From positions 1-64,000 of the forward strand of contig CAYQVO010000002.1 of assembly GCA_964421085.1 (NCBI GenBank): a stretch of DNA of 64,000 nucleotides, in the 5' to 3' direction. The notes beneath the pieces were generated by a model. The model saw only the letters and a list, made by a program, of their open reading frames with translations, searched no databases and was not told the origin of the DNA. This document shows, piece by piece, positions 1 through 7,831 of this stretch (position 1 is the first letter of the stretch; each line of letters starts with the position of its first letter). This DNA comes from CAYQVO01 sp964421085 (GTDB taxonomy: Bacteria > Bdellovibrionota_C > UBA2361 > CAYQVO01). The position numbers were made by a program, and so were the translations under genes.

Positions 1-180
1 TCCGTCTGTATCCGTATCGGTGTCTGTATCAGTGTCGGTGTCCGTATCGGTGTCGTTATCTCCGTCTGTATCCGTATCGGTGTCTGTATCAGTGTCGGTG
101 TCCGTATCGGTGTCGTTATCTCCGTCTGTATCCGTATCGGTGTCTGTATCAGTGTCGGTGTCCGTATCGGTGTCGGTATC
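1..180. repeat. 60-bp tandem minisatellite, three copies
   Basis: Three consecutive 60-base units at 1-60, 61-120 and 121-180. The first two are identical and the third differs by one base near its end. Each unit equals 20 codons on the minus strand, reading Gly-Asp-Asn-Asp followed by Asp-Thr pairs, so gain or loss of units keeps the frame. The window starts exactly on a unit boundary, suggesting an assembly break inside a longer array; the true copy number is unknown. Confidence 0.97.
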
Positions 181-744
181 TGTGTCAGTATCAGTGTCCG
201 TATCAGTGTCGGCGTCTGTGTCGTTATCTCCGTCTGTATCGGTGTCAGTATCAGTATCAGTATCAGTGTCGGTGTCAGTGTCTGTATCGGAATCAGAGTC
301 GCCTTCGGTAACGCATACAGTATGCGGTACGCCGCCATTCCCACAACGTCCGCACGCGCAGTACCCGACTAAAACGGGCTTTGTCGGAGGTTCGCAATCC
401 GGACTGCAGGGCACGCTCACTCCATTTTGCATAAAGGAGGGGTCCTCAATGCCACAAGGCGTACAGTCTCCCGGGGGGTCGGGACACCTAAGCCCATCGT
501 CATCGTCGTCGCAAGTGACAGAATGAGGTACTCCATTTCCGCCCTGGAGATGGCAAAATTTTCCATCATCGCAATTCGCGGCAGGACAAAGGTGAAACAA
601 GCAGCAGGAGGCGAAGTCCCCAAAGGTCGACGGAAGAGGTTCGCACTCGGCACAGGGGTCTTGCGCGAAGGCATTACCTGCGATGAGAACAAAGCCGATC
701 ACGCAAATCGTAATCAGTCGTGCTATGAGTGACCCCTTCGCCAT
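1..744 (-). CDS. Secreted Cys-rich protein with Asp-Thr repeat stalk (partial, C-terminus off window)
   Basis: The minus-strand frame from ATG at 744 stays open to the window edge (248 codons, no stop). The first 28 or so residues form a signal peptide: basic start, hydrophobic core, then an AFA-type cleavage site before QDPC. A region of about 115 residues with some 20 cysteines follows, then a low-complexity Asp-Thr repeat broken by Gly-Asp-Asn-Asp. Such acidic Asp-Thr stretches usually act as extended, possibly calcium-binding stalks on exported proteins. The start is 7 bases after the stop of the upstream hypothetical gene, so the two are probably cotranscribed. The paralogous arrangement at 2060-3166 supports this reading over the plus-strand Val-Ser frame. 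Function is unknown. Whether domains follow the stalk cannot be seen. Confidence 0.85.
   Translation of the reverse strand, partial: MAKGSLIARLITICVIGFVLIAGNAFAQDPCAECEPLPSTFGDFASCCLFHLCPAANCDDGKFCHLQGGNGVPHSVTCDDDDDGLRCPDPPGDCTPCGIEDPSFMQNGVSVPCSPDCEPPTKPVLVGYCACGRCGNGGVPHTVCVTEGDSDSDTDTDTDTDTDTDTDTDTDGDNDTDADTDTDTDTDTDTDTDTDTDTDTDTDTDTDGDNDTDTDTDTDTDTDTDTDGDNDTDTDTDTDTDTDTDTDG
181..300. repeat. Degenerate hexamer (Asp-Thr codon) repeat
   Basis: Imperfect repeats of a roughly 6-base motif (gtgtcN / tatcNg type) continue from the 60-bp array. On the minus strand they encode alternating Asp and Thr, with one Ala and one further Gly-Asp-Asn-Asp interruption near 217-231. The plus strand reads as a Val-Ser repeat, which I take as the shadow. 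Confidence 0.9.
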
Positions 745-751
745 GATCAAA

Positions 752-1840
752 TCACAACCTGCCCTTGTCGATTAAAGAAAACATCCGATTGTCCGACTCG
801 GTAAGAAGGTAGGTAATCCAGGAGCCATCGGCTATGGACATCATTTCAATGCCACAATCCCGGTATTTTCCCATGCCCACAAGGAAAGCGTTTCCTCCCT
901 TACATAAAGGTCTTACATCTGAATCAAACGCGGACAGAACGATTTCCTGTATGATTCTGTTGAATGCCGTTTTGAACTTTTCATCCCGCTTTGAGAGAAT
1001 CAACGCCCCGTCAGCGCATGGCAGGACCATCTGAAGGGTATGGGGATTTCTTTTCTTTATGCTGTTGACCGGATCGTCAGGGTTGAAAAAAGTCAGGGCC
1101 CGTTCCAGCTCTTTTTCGTCCCCTGTCGTCTCGTACCAGAGTGTGCGGCTCAGGAAAAACCAGCAGGCCATCTGTTCTCTCAAACGACCCGAATTTTCGT
1201 CGGAATCCAGCGAGTTTTTGATGGCAGCGGCTGTTTCGCGCGCCCTGACAGCGTTCGGGTCCGTCGGCACGTAGCGACCGGAATCACCTCCCGAAAAGTT
1301 TTTAGCAGCCTGAAGAAGAACGCGCATCAGCGGAACCCGCAGGAACGGCACTTCGGTAAGCGCGCTATTCCGGGGTGATTCATGTTGCAGCACCTCCAGC
1401 GCGTTCAACGACTCAATGTCGAAGAAATTTTCGAACGATGGATCGCCGGTTTTGAGATAGGCTACGTGAAACGGCAACAGATTCCACATCATAACCAGCG
1501 GGTGAGGGCGATTGAATTTATCGTTTGAAAGGATTGTATCCATTAACTTGCGGGCGCCCGGATCGCCCGTGGCGCCGTATATTCCCGAGAGTGCAAGAAG
1601 TTTCCATGCAAGTTCGGGAGCGGAAGCGTCTTTTTCACTGCATATCCCGGAATGACACTCGTAAGTGCCTGAGTGCAGCGACTGGTCCCTCAGGAGAAAT
1701 GAAAGAGATTTGCCCGCAACATCACGACTAGAGATAGGGATGACTTTCGGCTCTTTAATCCATATAAGATATGCAAGTGCAGCCAGCAAGGTTACGCACA
1801 GAGCCGCAAGTATCCAAAGCGTTTTTCTGGAGCCAGCCAT
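752..1840 (-). CDS. Conserved hypothetical membrane-anchored protein
   Basis: A 362-residue protein with one N-terminal membrane segment (about residues 8-27) and a soluble remainder, likely periplasmic. I recognise no family. The predicted helix-rich body is rich in Leu, Ala and Arg and has a few cysteines. The last 150 or so residues align by eye with the 174-residue protein at 2642-3166: both share a VLP segment, a position reading P-x-C-x-G, and an Asp-x-x-Trp near the end. This makes it the full-length member of a local paralogue pair. It lies 7 bases upstream of the Asp-Thr repeat secreted protein, and the other copy has the same gene order, so the two products may work together at the cell surface. 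No enzyme motif is evident. Confidence 0.8.
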   Translation of the reverse strand: MAGSRKTLWILAALCVTLLAALAYLIWIKEPKVIPISSRDVAGKSLSFLLRDQSLHSGTYECHSGICSEKDASAPELAWKLLALSGIYGATGDPGARKLMDTILSNDKFNRPHPLVMMWNLLPFHVAYLKTGDPSFENFFDIESLNALEVLQHESPRNSALTEVPFLRVPLMRVLLQAAKNFSGGDSGRYVPTDPNAVRARETAAAIKNSLDSDENSGRLREQMACWFFLSRTLWYETTGDEKELERALTFFNPDDPVNSIKKRNPHTLQMVLPCADGALILSKRDEKFKTAFNRIIQEIVLSAFDSDVRPLCKGGNAFLVGMGKYRDCGIEMMSIADGSWITYLLTESDNRMFSLIDKGRL

Positions 1841-2059
1841 GTTGCTTTAACCCAGTCGGTACAAGAACGTAAATTCTCAGAAATTTGAAGATATATCTAG
1901 TATAAACGCGTCCTTCAGCCAAAAATAGAGGGAAGTTTACACAAAGGGGTTTCACAATTATATCCAATGGTTAAACAGGAATCCGTTCAACTCAAGCGGG
2001 GGAATGCGGTGTGAATCCTGCGATCTCCGTTCAGGATCATGAATCGCGATTGCTGGAAC

Positions 2060-2645
2060 CTATCGAATAAGGTGCCGAAGAAGTCGATTAAGCGCACCAT
2101 CCGAATCTGCATCGGTGTCCGTATCGGTGCCGGTATCAGTGTCTGTATCAGAATCTCCCCCGGGAATTGGTTTGCAGACGTGCGGTTTGCAGATTGGGAG
2201 CGGGTTCCGGCAGGGATAGCAGGGGCAGGCGCTGTTGATACAGGAACTCACAAGTTTTTGATTGGGCGGACAGGGACTGTCGTCGCAGTTAGTTCTGCAT
2301 TCACCTTTGGAATAACCCGATGGCGTACCGCCTCGCACTGATTGTCGCAACCCGCACCGCAGTGACACTCCCAATTATAGGTAGGGCACGTCCCGGGTTC
2401 GGGGGATTTGGCGCACGAGGAATAAGGCATCCCTGCCCGGCGGTGTTGCACATTGTGACGCAGCAGTTTTCCGATCCTTTCGGGTCGCAAGTGCAGTATC
2501 TCAGGCTGTCGCAGCTTTCTCCTGGCTGGTTGTACTTTTGCGTGCCACAGCCATTATCAGCCTGCCCGAAGGCATTTTCTGAAAAAAGCAGGAGCCCGAA
2601 CAGTAGAAGCAACAGCAGTAAAGTATTTCCACCCTTTCCTTTCAC
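2060..2645 (-). pseudogene. Cys-rich Asp-Thr repeat secreted protein, frameshifted second copy
   Basis: A GTG start at 2645 opens a leader with a long Leu-rich signal peptide and an AFG site before QADNGC. The Cys-rich sequence then moves through three frames: first down to about 2430, the second from about 2430 to 2335, and the third from about 2345 to the TAG at 2060. Each segment keeps the same cysteine-dense composition, and the third ends in a short degenerate Asp-Thr run. Two indels in a once continuous gene explain this best. Either a decayed gene or assembly errors could be the cause. The GTG overlaps the TGA of the upstream gene by 4 bases, as expected for translational coupling. It is the paralogue of the protein at 1-744. 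Confidence 0.7.
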
Positions 2646-3166
2646 TGCCCTGTCTCCCGCTGTGGCCGAATGAAGAATTCGGAATTTTCAAAGCCACTCA
2701 TTATCCACATAAGCCAGGCTGTATCAGCAGGATATTTTTGTTCGTCCGCACAACGGGTTGCTCTTACTGCCGACAGCAGAGCTCCATCACCGTTGCAGAT
2801 AGGATGTGAGGGAGTGTCCCAGCTCGGAAGGACATAATCTTCGAGGAGAGTCTTTGCTGCTTTCGTGAAGCGCGGCTCGCCTGTTTCCTGAAACGCATCA
2901 ATCCAAGGCAATACCTGCTGTACCGTCGGTATATTAAGTGCCCGTTTCGATTCCGCGGCGGCAGCAATCAAGTTCATCAGGTTTCGAACTGTGGCTCGAA
3001 GTGTTTCATTCTTTGTTGCTTCTCCGAGCTCGTATTGCGCCCACAGCGGCCGGCAGGAACTTGGATGCAGTATCCTGCCTCTGATGGAAATGGAAATCTG
3101 AAGGTCAATTAACCCGGCTTCGCCCGGCGTTTCAGCAGCGGCGAGATCCTCCCGGGGCCTGATCAA
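2642..3166 (-). pseudogene. N-terminally truncated paralogue of the 752-1840 protein
   Basis: The 174 codons match only the C-terminal half of the 362-residue protein at 752-1840. The correspondence covers the region from the Cys-x-x-x-Trp-like segment through VLP, a phrase resembling ETGEPRF, P-x-C-x-G and Asp-x-x-Trp. The membrane anchor and first half are missing. Upstream sequence is occupied by an oppositely oriented lipoprotein gene (3219-3491), so the 5' part was probably lost by rearrangement. The ATG at 3166 may be fortuitous. The 3' end overlaps the GTG of the Cys-rich pseudogene by 4 bases, the same order as in the intact cassette. It could still encode a shortened protein. Confidence 0.55.
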
Positions 3167-3218
3167 ACGAGCCTAAAAACAGGATGAAAAAAACCTCAGG
3201 ATGGAGTATCTATTCCAT

Positions 3219-3491
3219 ATGAAAAAAGGCGCACTTCTCCTTTTCCTTGCCATCGTCCTTGCCTCATGCAAACAGAAACTTCCAACGCAGTATTTTGTCT
3301 GTGAGATGGGAACCGGGAAGTGCGTCATGACTGCGAGCTTCAAGGATCTGAAAAGCTGCGAGTTTTTCAAACAGATGAGCAGCGTTTACTGCGACAGCAC
3401 GTCGAATCCCGATCTGATTGTCTGTGACATGCGGAAAAAATCCGCCAAATCCACGAGTTTCTGCAAACCTAACGTCGACTCGTCTTCCTGA
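3219..3491 (+). CDS. Small Cys-containing lipoprotein
   Basis: A 90-residue product starting MKKGALLLF, with a typical lipoprotein signal ending in a lipobox (LAS-Cys at residue 18). I prefer the ATG at 3219 to the in-frame ATG at 3201 because it places the basic residues next to the hydrophobic core; a GGATGGAG stretch lies about 13 bases upstream. The mature part has six further cysteines and many Lys and Ser, so disulfides are likely. No family is recognised. It lies between the truncated minus-strand cassette and the GspE-type ATPase and may be transcribed with the latter. Confidence 0.65.
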   Translation: MKKGALLLFLAIVLASCKQKLPTQYFVCEMGTGKCVMTASFKDLKSCEFFKQMSSVYCDSTSNPDLIVCDMRKKSAKSTSFCKPNVDSSS

Positions 3492-3553
3492 TACGATATC
3501 TTCCCGGCAAGTGCCCGCAACTTTTTCGGTTTTTTTGCGATTCCATAATAGTT

Positions 3554-5110
3554 ATGTCGGAAGGTTCCTTTGTTCCATCAAAACAACTTCGTGCCGAAGC
3601 AGGCGCGCCGTCAGAGCATAAGGCGTCCGAGGCCGCCCGGGTCTTAAGCTATTGCTCAAGCGCCGAGGCACGGAGCTGTCTTACATTTACGCAGGCTGAA
3701 CAGCTCGAGGCACTGCCGCTGGGGATTATCCGTTTCAGCGACGGGGAGATGCTTTCGGTCGCGGCGAAAAGTGACAGTGACTCTGAACTCACGCAGAAGC
3801 TTCAGTTCGTAACCGGGCGAAGAGTGCGGCTGATTTCGGCGGATCCGGCGGCGCTTATCGAAGCGATTTTTTACGCCTATAAAGGAGACGATGCGTGCCT
3901 TCAGCGGAGCATCGTGCAGGCAGGCGCCTCTGCCGGCCTTCGGTCCTCAGCTCAATCCCCGGCTCAGATTGAATTTCGTCCCGGTGGAGGCGGAGCTGCG
4001 GAGGCGCTTGCCTCAGTTATCGACTACGCGGTTTCAAAAGGTGCTTCGGACGTTCACCTGATCCCCGTGAGAAACGGCGGATGCATACGAATGAGGGTGA
4101 ATGGAGAGCTCCTGAGCAGCGAGCAGGGGGCATTCAGTCTGCAGCTTCATACGCAGATGGTATCCCGGCTCAAAGTTCTGGCGTCTTTGAATTCCACGCA
4201 CCGCGCTCTGCCCCAGGATGGAAGTTTTTCGTTCCCGGTTTCTCAAAGACAGATAGCCGCACGGGTAAGCATAATGCCTACGATTCACGGGGAGAAAGCG
4301 GCGATTCGTCTCATCGGAACCCGGAGCATACTTGCTCTTGACGAGCTTGGTCTCGACTCCGCGGCGCTTTCGTTTCTTCGCAGATGTCTCGACGCACGCA
4401 GAGGGATGGTTCTTTTCTGCGGTCCCACGGGGAGCGGAAAAACGACGAGCATGTACTCTTCACTCGATCATCTCCGCAGGGCGGCCCTTAATATTGTGAC
4501 GATTGAAGACCCGGTGGAAGTGCCTATAGAGGGTGTTTCGCAGACAAGCGTAAAGGAAGATCAGGGTCTCGGCTTCGAAGTCTGTCTCAGATCCGCGCTC
4601 AGGCAGGATCCAGATGTGATTCTTATCGGGGAAATCCGGGACCAGAACAGCGCGCGCATCGCCTTTCACGCGGCAATGACAGGCCATCTTCTGCTTACGA
4701 CCGTCCATGCGCGGGAAGCTCTCGAAGTTTTCATCCGCCTCAAACACCTGGGTCTCGACTCTTCAACTGTATCGCAGGGCCTTACGCTGATAGTGAGGCA
4801 GCAGCTTCTTCCCGCGCTTTGCGACTCATGCAAAGTGGTCGACCTCGCGGCGACGAGGGCGTGCGGCTTCGAAGTTTCAAGAGAAGTGGGATGCGAAAAG
4901 TGCGCTTATTCAGGCTTTCATGCCAGAGTGCCGGCAACGGAGATAGTTCTTGTTGACGCGTCTCTCCGCCGCGTTCTCGAGGATGGAGGCTTGTCGCCGG
5001 AGCACCTTTCCGGGACCCTAAACAGCGGGAATTACCTGCCATTTGAGCATTCGCTTGATAGGCTTCTTAGAAATGGGCGAATATCGGTGAAACAACTGAA
5101 AAATGCCTGA
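3554..5110 (+). CDS. GspE/PilB-family secretion or pilus assembly ATPase
   Basis: A 518-residue hexameric ATPase of the type II secretion / type IV pilus family. Visible in order: an N-terminal MshEN-like region (about 1-140), Walker A GPTGSGKTTS near residue 290, an Asp-box region (IEDPVE) near 318, Walker B with ILIGEIRD near 355, a His-box (TTVHA) near 378, and a CxxC...CxxC zinc module near 420-450 that is diagnostic of GspE/PilB rather than PilT. It would power pseudopilus or pilus extension from the cytoplasmic face. No secretin, GspF or pilin gene adjoins it; a prepilin peptidase lies at 54741-55625 and a separate Tad ATPase at 37141-38544. The rppH gene starts 5 bases downstream. Confidence 0.88.
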   Translation: MSEGSFVPSKQLRAEAGAPSEHKASEAARVLSYCSSAEARSCLTFTQAEQLEALPLGIIRFSDGEMLSVAAKSDSDSELTQKLQFVTGRRVRLISADPAALIEAIFYAYKGDDACLQRSIVQAGASAGLRSSAQSPAQIEFRPGGGGAAEALASVIDYAVSKGASDVHLIPVRNGGCIRMRVNGELLSSEQGAFSLQLHTQMVSRLKVLASLNSTHRALPQDGSFSFPVSQRQIAARVSIMPTIHGEKAAIRLIGTRSILALDELGLDSAALSFLRRCLDARRGMVLFCGPTGSGKTTSMYSSLDHLRRAALNIVTIEDPVEVPIEGVSQTSVKEDQGLGFEVCLRSALRQDPDVILIGEIRDQNSARIAFHAAMTGHLLLTTVHAREALEVFIRLKHLGLDSSTVSQGLTLIVRQQLLPALCDSCKVVDLAATRACGFEVSREVGCEKCAYSGFHARVPATEIVLVDASLRRVLEDGGLSPEHLSGTLNSGNYLPFEHSLDRLLRNGRISVKQLKNA

Positions 5111-5115
5111 ACCGG

Positions 5116-5589
5116 GTGACGACTCAGCTTCCACTCCGCCCCAACGTCTGCATGCTGGTAATCAACCGGGAGGGGAAAATATTCCTCGGAGAACGGGCTG
5201 GAAATCCCGGAATCTGGCAGTTTCCGCAGGGTGGAGTCGAGGAAAACAGGAGCCTTGAAGAAAATGTTCTTCGCGAGCTTCATGAAGAACTGGGAGTTGA
5301 AGAGACATCCCTTCATATAATAAGAAAGCTTGACGCTGTTAACGAGTATGACTGGACGGACCCTCCTCCTTATGGAAAAGGAAAATGGAGGGGCCAGGCT
5401 CAGACATACTGGCTTGTTGAATTCAAAGGTGATGACAGTGAAATTAACCTCGGCAGATTCGACGAAGAGTTCATGAACTGGAAGTGGTGTGAACTGGACG
5501 ATGTGCGGATGCTTGCCGAGCCCAGAAGACTTCCGGCATATGAGCGAGTTCTGGCGGAAGTCGAAGCGCATGTAACACGAAAAGGATGA
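5116..5589 (+). CDS. rppH: Nudix hydrolase, RppH-like RNA pyrophosphohydrolase
   Basis: 157 residues, the usual RppH length. The N-terminal RPNVCMLVIN segment, the WQFPQGG motif and the Nudix helix RELHEELG are characteristic of RppH/NudH, which removes pyrophosphate from mRNA 5' ends (or cleaves dinucleoside polyphosphates) with divalent metal. The Nudix consensus G-x5-E-x7-REUxEExGU is met except that the first Glu is Arg; the metal-binding REUxEE core is intact. The start is a GTG 5 bases after the stop of the GspE-like gene, and a membrane protein gene follows 6 bases later, so this is one operon. Substrate choice between mRNA and Ap4A cannot be decided from sequence. Confidence 0.88.
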   Translation: MTTQLPLRPNVCMLVINREGKIFLGERAGNPGIWQFPQGGVEENRSLEENVLRELHEELGVEETSLHIIRKLDAVNEYDWTDPPPYGKGKWRGQAQTYWLVEFKGDDSEINLGRFDEEFMNWKWCELDDVRMLAEPRRLPAYERVLAEVEAHVTRKG

Positions 5590-5595
5590 GCCCTG

Positions 5596-6084
5596 ATGCC
5601 TGAAAGTGGAAACGCCGGCCTTTTCTATATTCTCGCGGGATGCTGTATCGGTCTGTGCGTCACAAATGTCCTGCTGGCGGTTTTTATATTTGCTTCGGCC
5701 CGCTCTTCGAGAAAGGCGATGGACGGAACGCTGAAGGAACTCTTCGGCGTAATGAAGAAGATAGAAGGCCTCACATCAGGGAAGCGCGCGCAGATTCTGC
5801 GCGAGTTCGACAAGATTCTCGAGGGTCTTTCGGCAAGGCTGCCGACGGTTGTGGCGGCAAAGGCGAACGATTCGGTCTTCGAAACCGAAAGCGGAATTTT
5901 AAAACGGCTGGCAGAGATAGATCCGGCGATAAAAGACGAAGAGAACAAGGGCAAGCTCGATGAACTTATCCTCAGCATGGAGCAGCTTCAGGAAGCGGTT
6001 GTCTCGTCAGTTTCAGAGACAGTGAGAAAAGCGCTTGATGATGCGAGAAGAGAGATAAATGCCGATGAGCCGCCCACGACTTGA
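5596..6084 (+). CDS. Single-pass membrane protein of unknown function
   Basis: 162 residues with one strongly hydrophobic segment (about 9-33) followed by a basic RSSRK stretch, so N-out/C-in topology is likely. The remaining 125 residues are charged, rich in Lys, Glu and Leu, and look helical or coiled-coil. AGGATGAG precedes the ATG. The 3' end overlaps the recJ start by 26 bases, implying translational coupling. No family is recognised. Its tight place between rppH and recJ does not by itself reveal a role. Confidence 0.7.
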   Translation: MPESGNAGLFYILAGCCIGLCVTNVLLAVFIFASARSSRKAMDGTLKELFGVMKKIEGLTSGKRAQILREFDKILEGLSARLPTVVAAKANDSVFETESGILKRLAEIDPAIKDEENKGKLDELILSMEQLQEAVVSSVSETVRKALDDARREINADEPPTT

Positions 6085-7798
6085 AACGACATTGAAAGTT
6101 GCGCACAAGGCCATAGAGCTGAGGCCGCAGCATGCAAAGACAGCATCGGCAATTTCAAAAGATCACCGAGTGAGTGCCATCGCGGGAAGGGTTCTGGCGG
6201 CTCGCGGGTTCAAGCCGGGACAGGGTCTGAATAATTTCCTGAGCCCGACTCTTAAAGAAGGCCTTCCCGATCCGGCAAAGCTGAAAGGACTGGAAGAGGC
6301 GTGTCTTTTCATCCGCGGGGCCGTTTCACGGGGCGAAAAAATCGCTGTTGCATGCGACTTTGACGTCGATGGTCTTTCCGGCGGAGCTCAGATTTATCAC
6401 TTCCTCACTTCGATCGGCGCGGTCTGCCTGGTGTTCGTTCCGGACAGGTTCGTCGACGGTTACGGGCTCAATGAGACAATCGTGCAGGAAGCCGCTGCGC
6501 AAGCGTGTCGCCTCCTGATCACAGTCGACTACGGGACGACAAACCGCAAAGAACTGGACATGGCGTCGTCGTTCGGCATGAAGACCATAGTGATAGATCA
6601 TCATCATGTTGGAGATTCGGACAGTCTTCCCGGAGATGTTTTCATAAATCCCGAACAGAAAGGCTGCGGTTTTGCGGACAAGGTCCTGAGCGCAGCAGGA
6701 CTTGCCTGGTATCTTCTCGTGGGCCTGAGAAAAGCGATTCCCTCTGCGTCATCGATCGACGTGCGGGAGTACCTGGATCTCGCCTGCCTCGGAACCATTT
6801 GCGATATGGTTCCGCTGCTTGGCGCAAACCGGGTCATGGCCGCAAAGGGCCTCGAGCTTCTTTCCCATACCCGGCGCGCCGGCCTTCGGGCGCTCAAAGC
6901 CGTAAGCGGAGTAAACGGAGACGTCTCCTGCCATGATGTTTCATTCGGGCTCGGCCCGCGCATCAACGCCGCCGGACGTATAATTCACGGAGCGATGGTA
7001 ATTGAGCTTCTTTCGACTTCTGATTCATCACTTGCCCGGAAGATCGCGGGGGACCTGAACAAGATGAATCTGGAACGCCAGGAAATCGAGCTGACGATGA
7101 AGGATGAGGCTGTGAGGCATCTTGCCGCAAGGAAGACTCTTCCGGCGGGAATCGTGGTCGCCGATCCCGATTTTCACACGGGTGTCGTTGGAATCGTCGC
7201 ACAGAGGCTGGTCGAGCTTTATTATCGTCCTTCTGTCGTGCTCGGTGTCGATACTGACGGCGTCTACAAGGGATCCGTGCGGGGCATCAAGGGATTTAAT
7301 GTAGTCGAAGCACTTGCCGCAGTCAGCACAATGCTTGTTAAATACGGCGGCCACGAGGGGGCCGGCGGACTTTCAGTCGAAGAGAAGAAACTCGGAGATT
7401 TCACGAAGGCTTTCGAAAAAGAGTGCGCAGCCCGGCTTGACGGAATTTCCCACGAGCCCGTTTCACAGGCCGACACGGAAATAGCGCTTTCTGATGTCAC
7501 CGTCGACCTTGTGGATGAGCTCAAAATGTTCGCGCCGTTCGGCATGGGAAACCCTGCTCCGGTTTTCCTCATCCGGAATCTCAAGGTCGTGGACATCCAC
7601 GAGCTGAAGTCGGCGCATCTCAAGGCGGTTTTTTCCGATGGAAAGTATTTTATCCCGGGCCTGCTGTGGCGTCAGCGGGAACATCCTGCGCTTCGGAAGG
7701 GAGCAAGTGTCAATATTGCGTGCAGGCCTGAAAAAAGCACTTACCGTGGACTTACCGACCTGCAGTTTACGTTGCATGCGGTTGAAGAGGTGAGGTAG
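6059..7798 (+). CDS. recJ: Single-stranded-DNA-specific 5'-3' exonuclease RecJ
   Basis: 579 residues, normal for RecJ. DHH-superfamily motifs are clear: CDFDVDG near residue 98, the ITVDYG segment near 157, and the DHHH signature near 180. A DHHA1 region follows with GGHEGAGG near 435. An OB-like C-terminal part with FAPFGMGNPAPVF is typical of RecJ. The enzyme degrades single-stranded DNA during recombination and mismatch repair. It overlaps the upstream membrane protein gene by 26 bases; ATG codons at 6059 and 6065 are both possible and I keep the first because a purine-rich AGAGAG lies just before it. Confidence 0.95.
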   Translation: MPMSRPRLETTLKVAHKAIELRPQHAKTASAISKDHRVSAIAGRVLAARGFKPGQGLNNFLSPTLKEGLPDPAKLKGLEEACLFIRGAVSRGEKIAVACDFDVDGLSGGAQIYHFLTSIGAVCLVFVPDRFVDGYGLNETIVQEAAAQACRLLITVDYGTTNRKELDMASSFGMKTIVIDHHHVGDSDSLPGDVFINPEQKGCGFADKVLSAAGLAWYLLVGLRKAIPSASSIDVREYLDLACLGTICDMVPLLGANRVMAAKGLELLSHTRRAGLRALKAVSGVNGDVSCHDVSFGLGPRINAAGRIIHGAMVIELLSTSDSSLARKIAGDLNKMNLERQEIELTMKDEAVRHLAARKTLPAGIVVADPDFHTGVVGIVAQRLVELYYRPSVVLGVDTDGVYKGSVRGIKGFNVVEALAAVSTMLVKYGGHEGAGGLSVEEKKLGDFTKAFEKECAARLDGISHEPVSQADTEIALSDVTVDLVDELKMFAPFGMGNPAPVFLIRNLKVVDIHELKSAHLKAVFSDGKYFIPGLLWRQREHPALRKGASVNIACRPEKSTYRGLTDLQFTLHAVEEVR

Positions 7799-7831
7799 GA
7801 TGACATCCTGCGTAATCATTACTCCCCGCCT

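Noticed and set aside
1..300. Possible CRISPR array in the regular repeats
   Set aside because: The units are directly abutting without unique spacers and code for protein; no cas gene is nearby.
20..526. Plus-strand open frame with a long Val-Ser repeat
   Set aside because: It is the antisense shadow of the Asp-Thr repeat. The minus frame has a signal peptide, a Cys-rich domain and correct spacing to its upstream gene; the plus frame starts inside the repeat and has none of these.
2701..2709. Perfect DnaA box TTATCCACA and thus a possible origin
   Set aside because: Single occurrence inside a coding remnant, with no second box, AT-rich unwinding region or dnaA. The rpmH-mnmE block alone does not prove an origin here.
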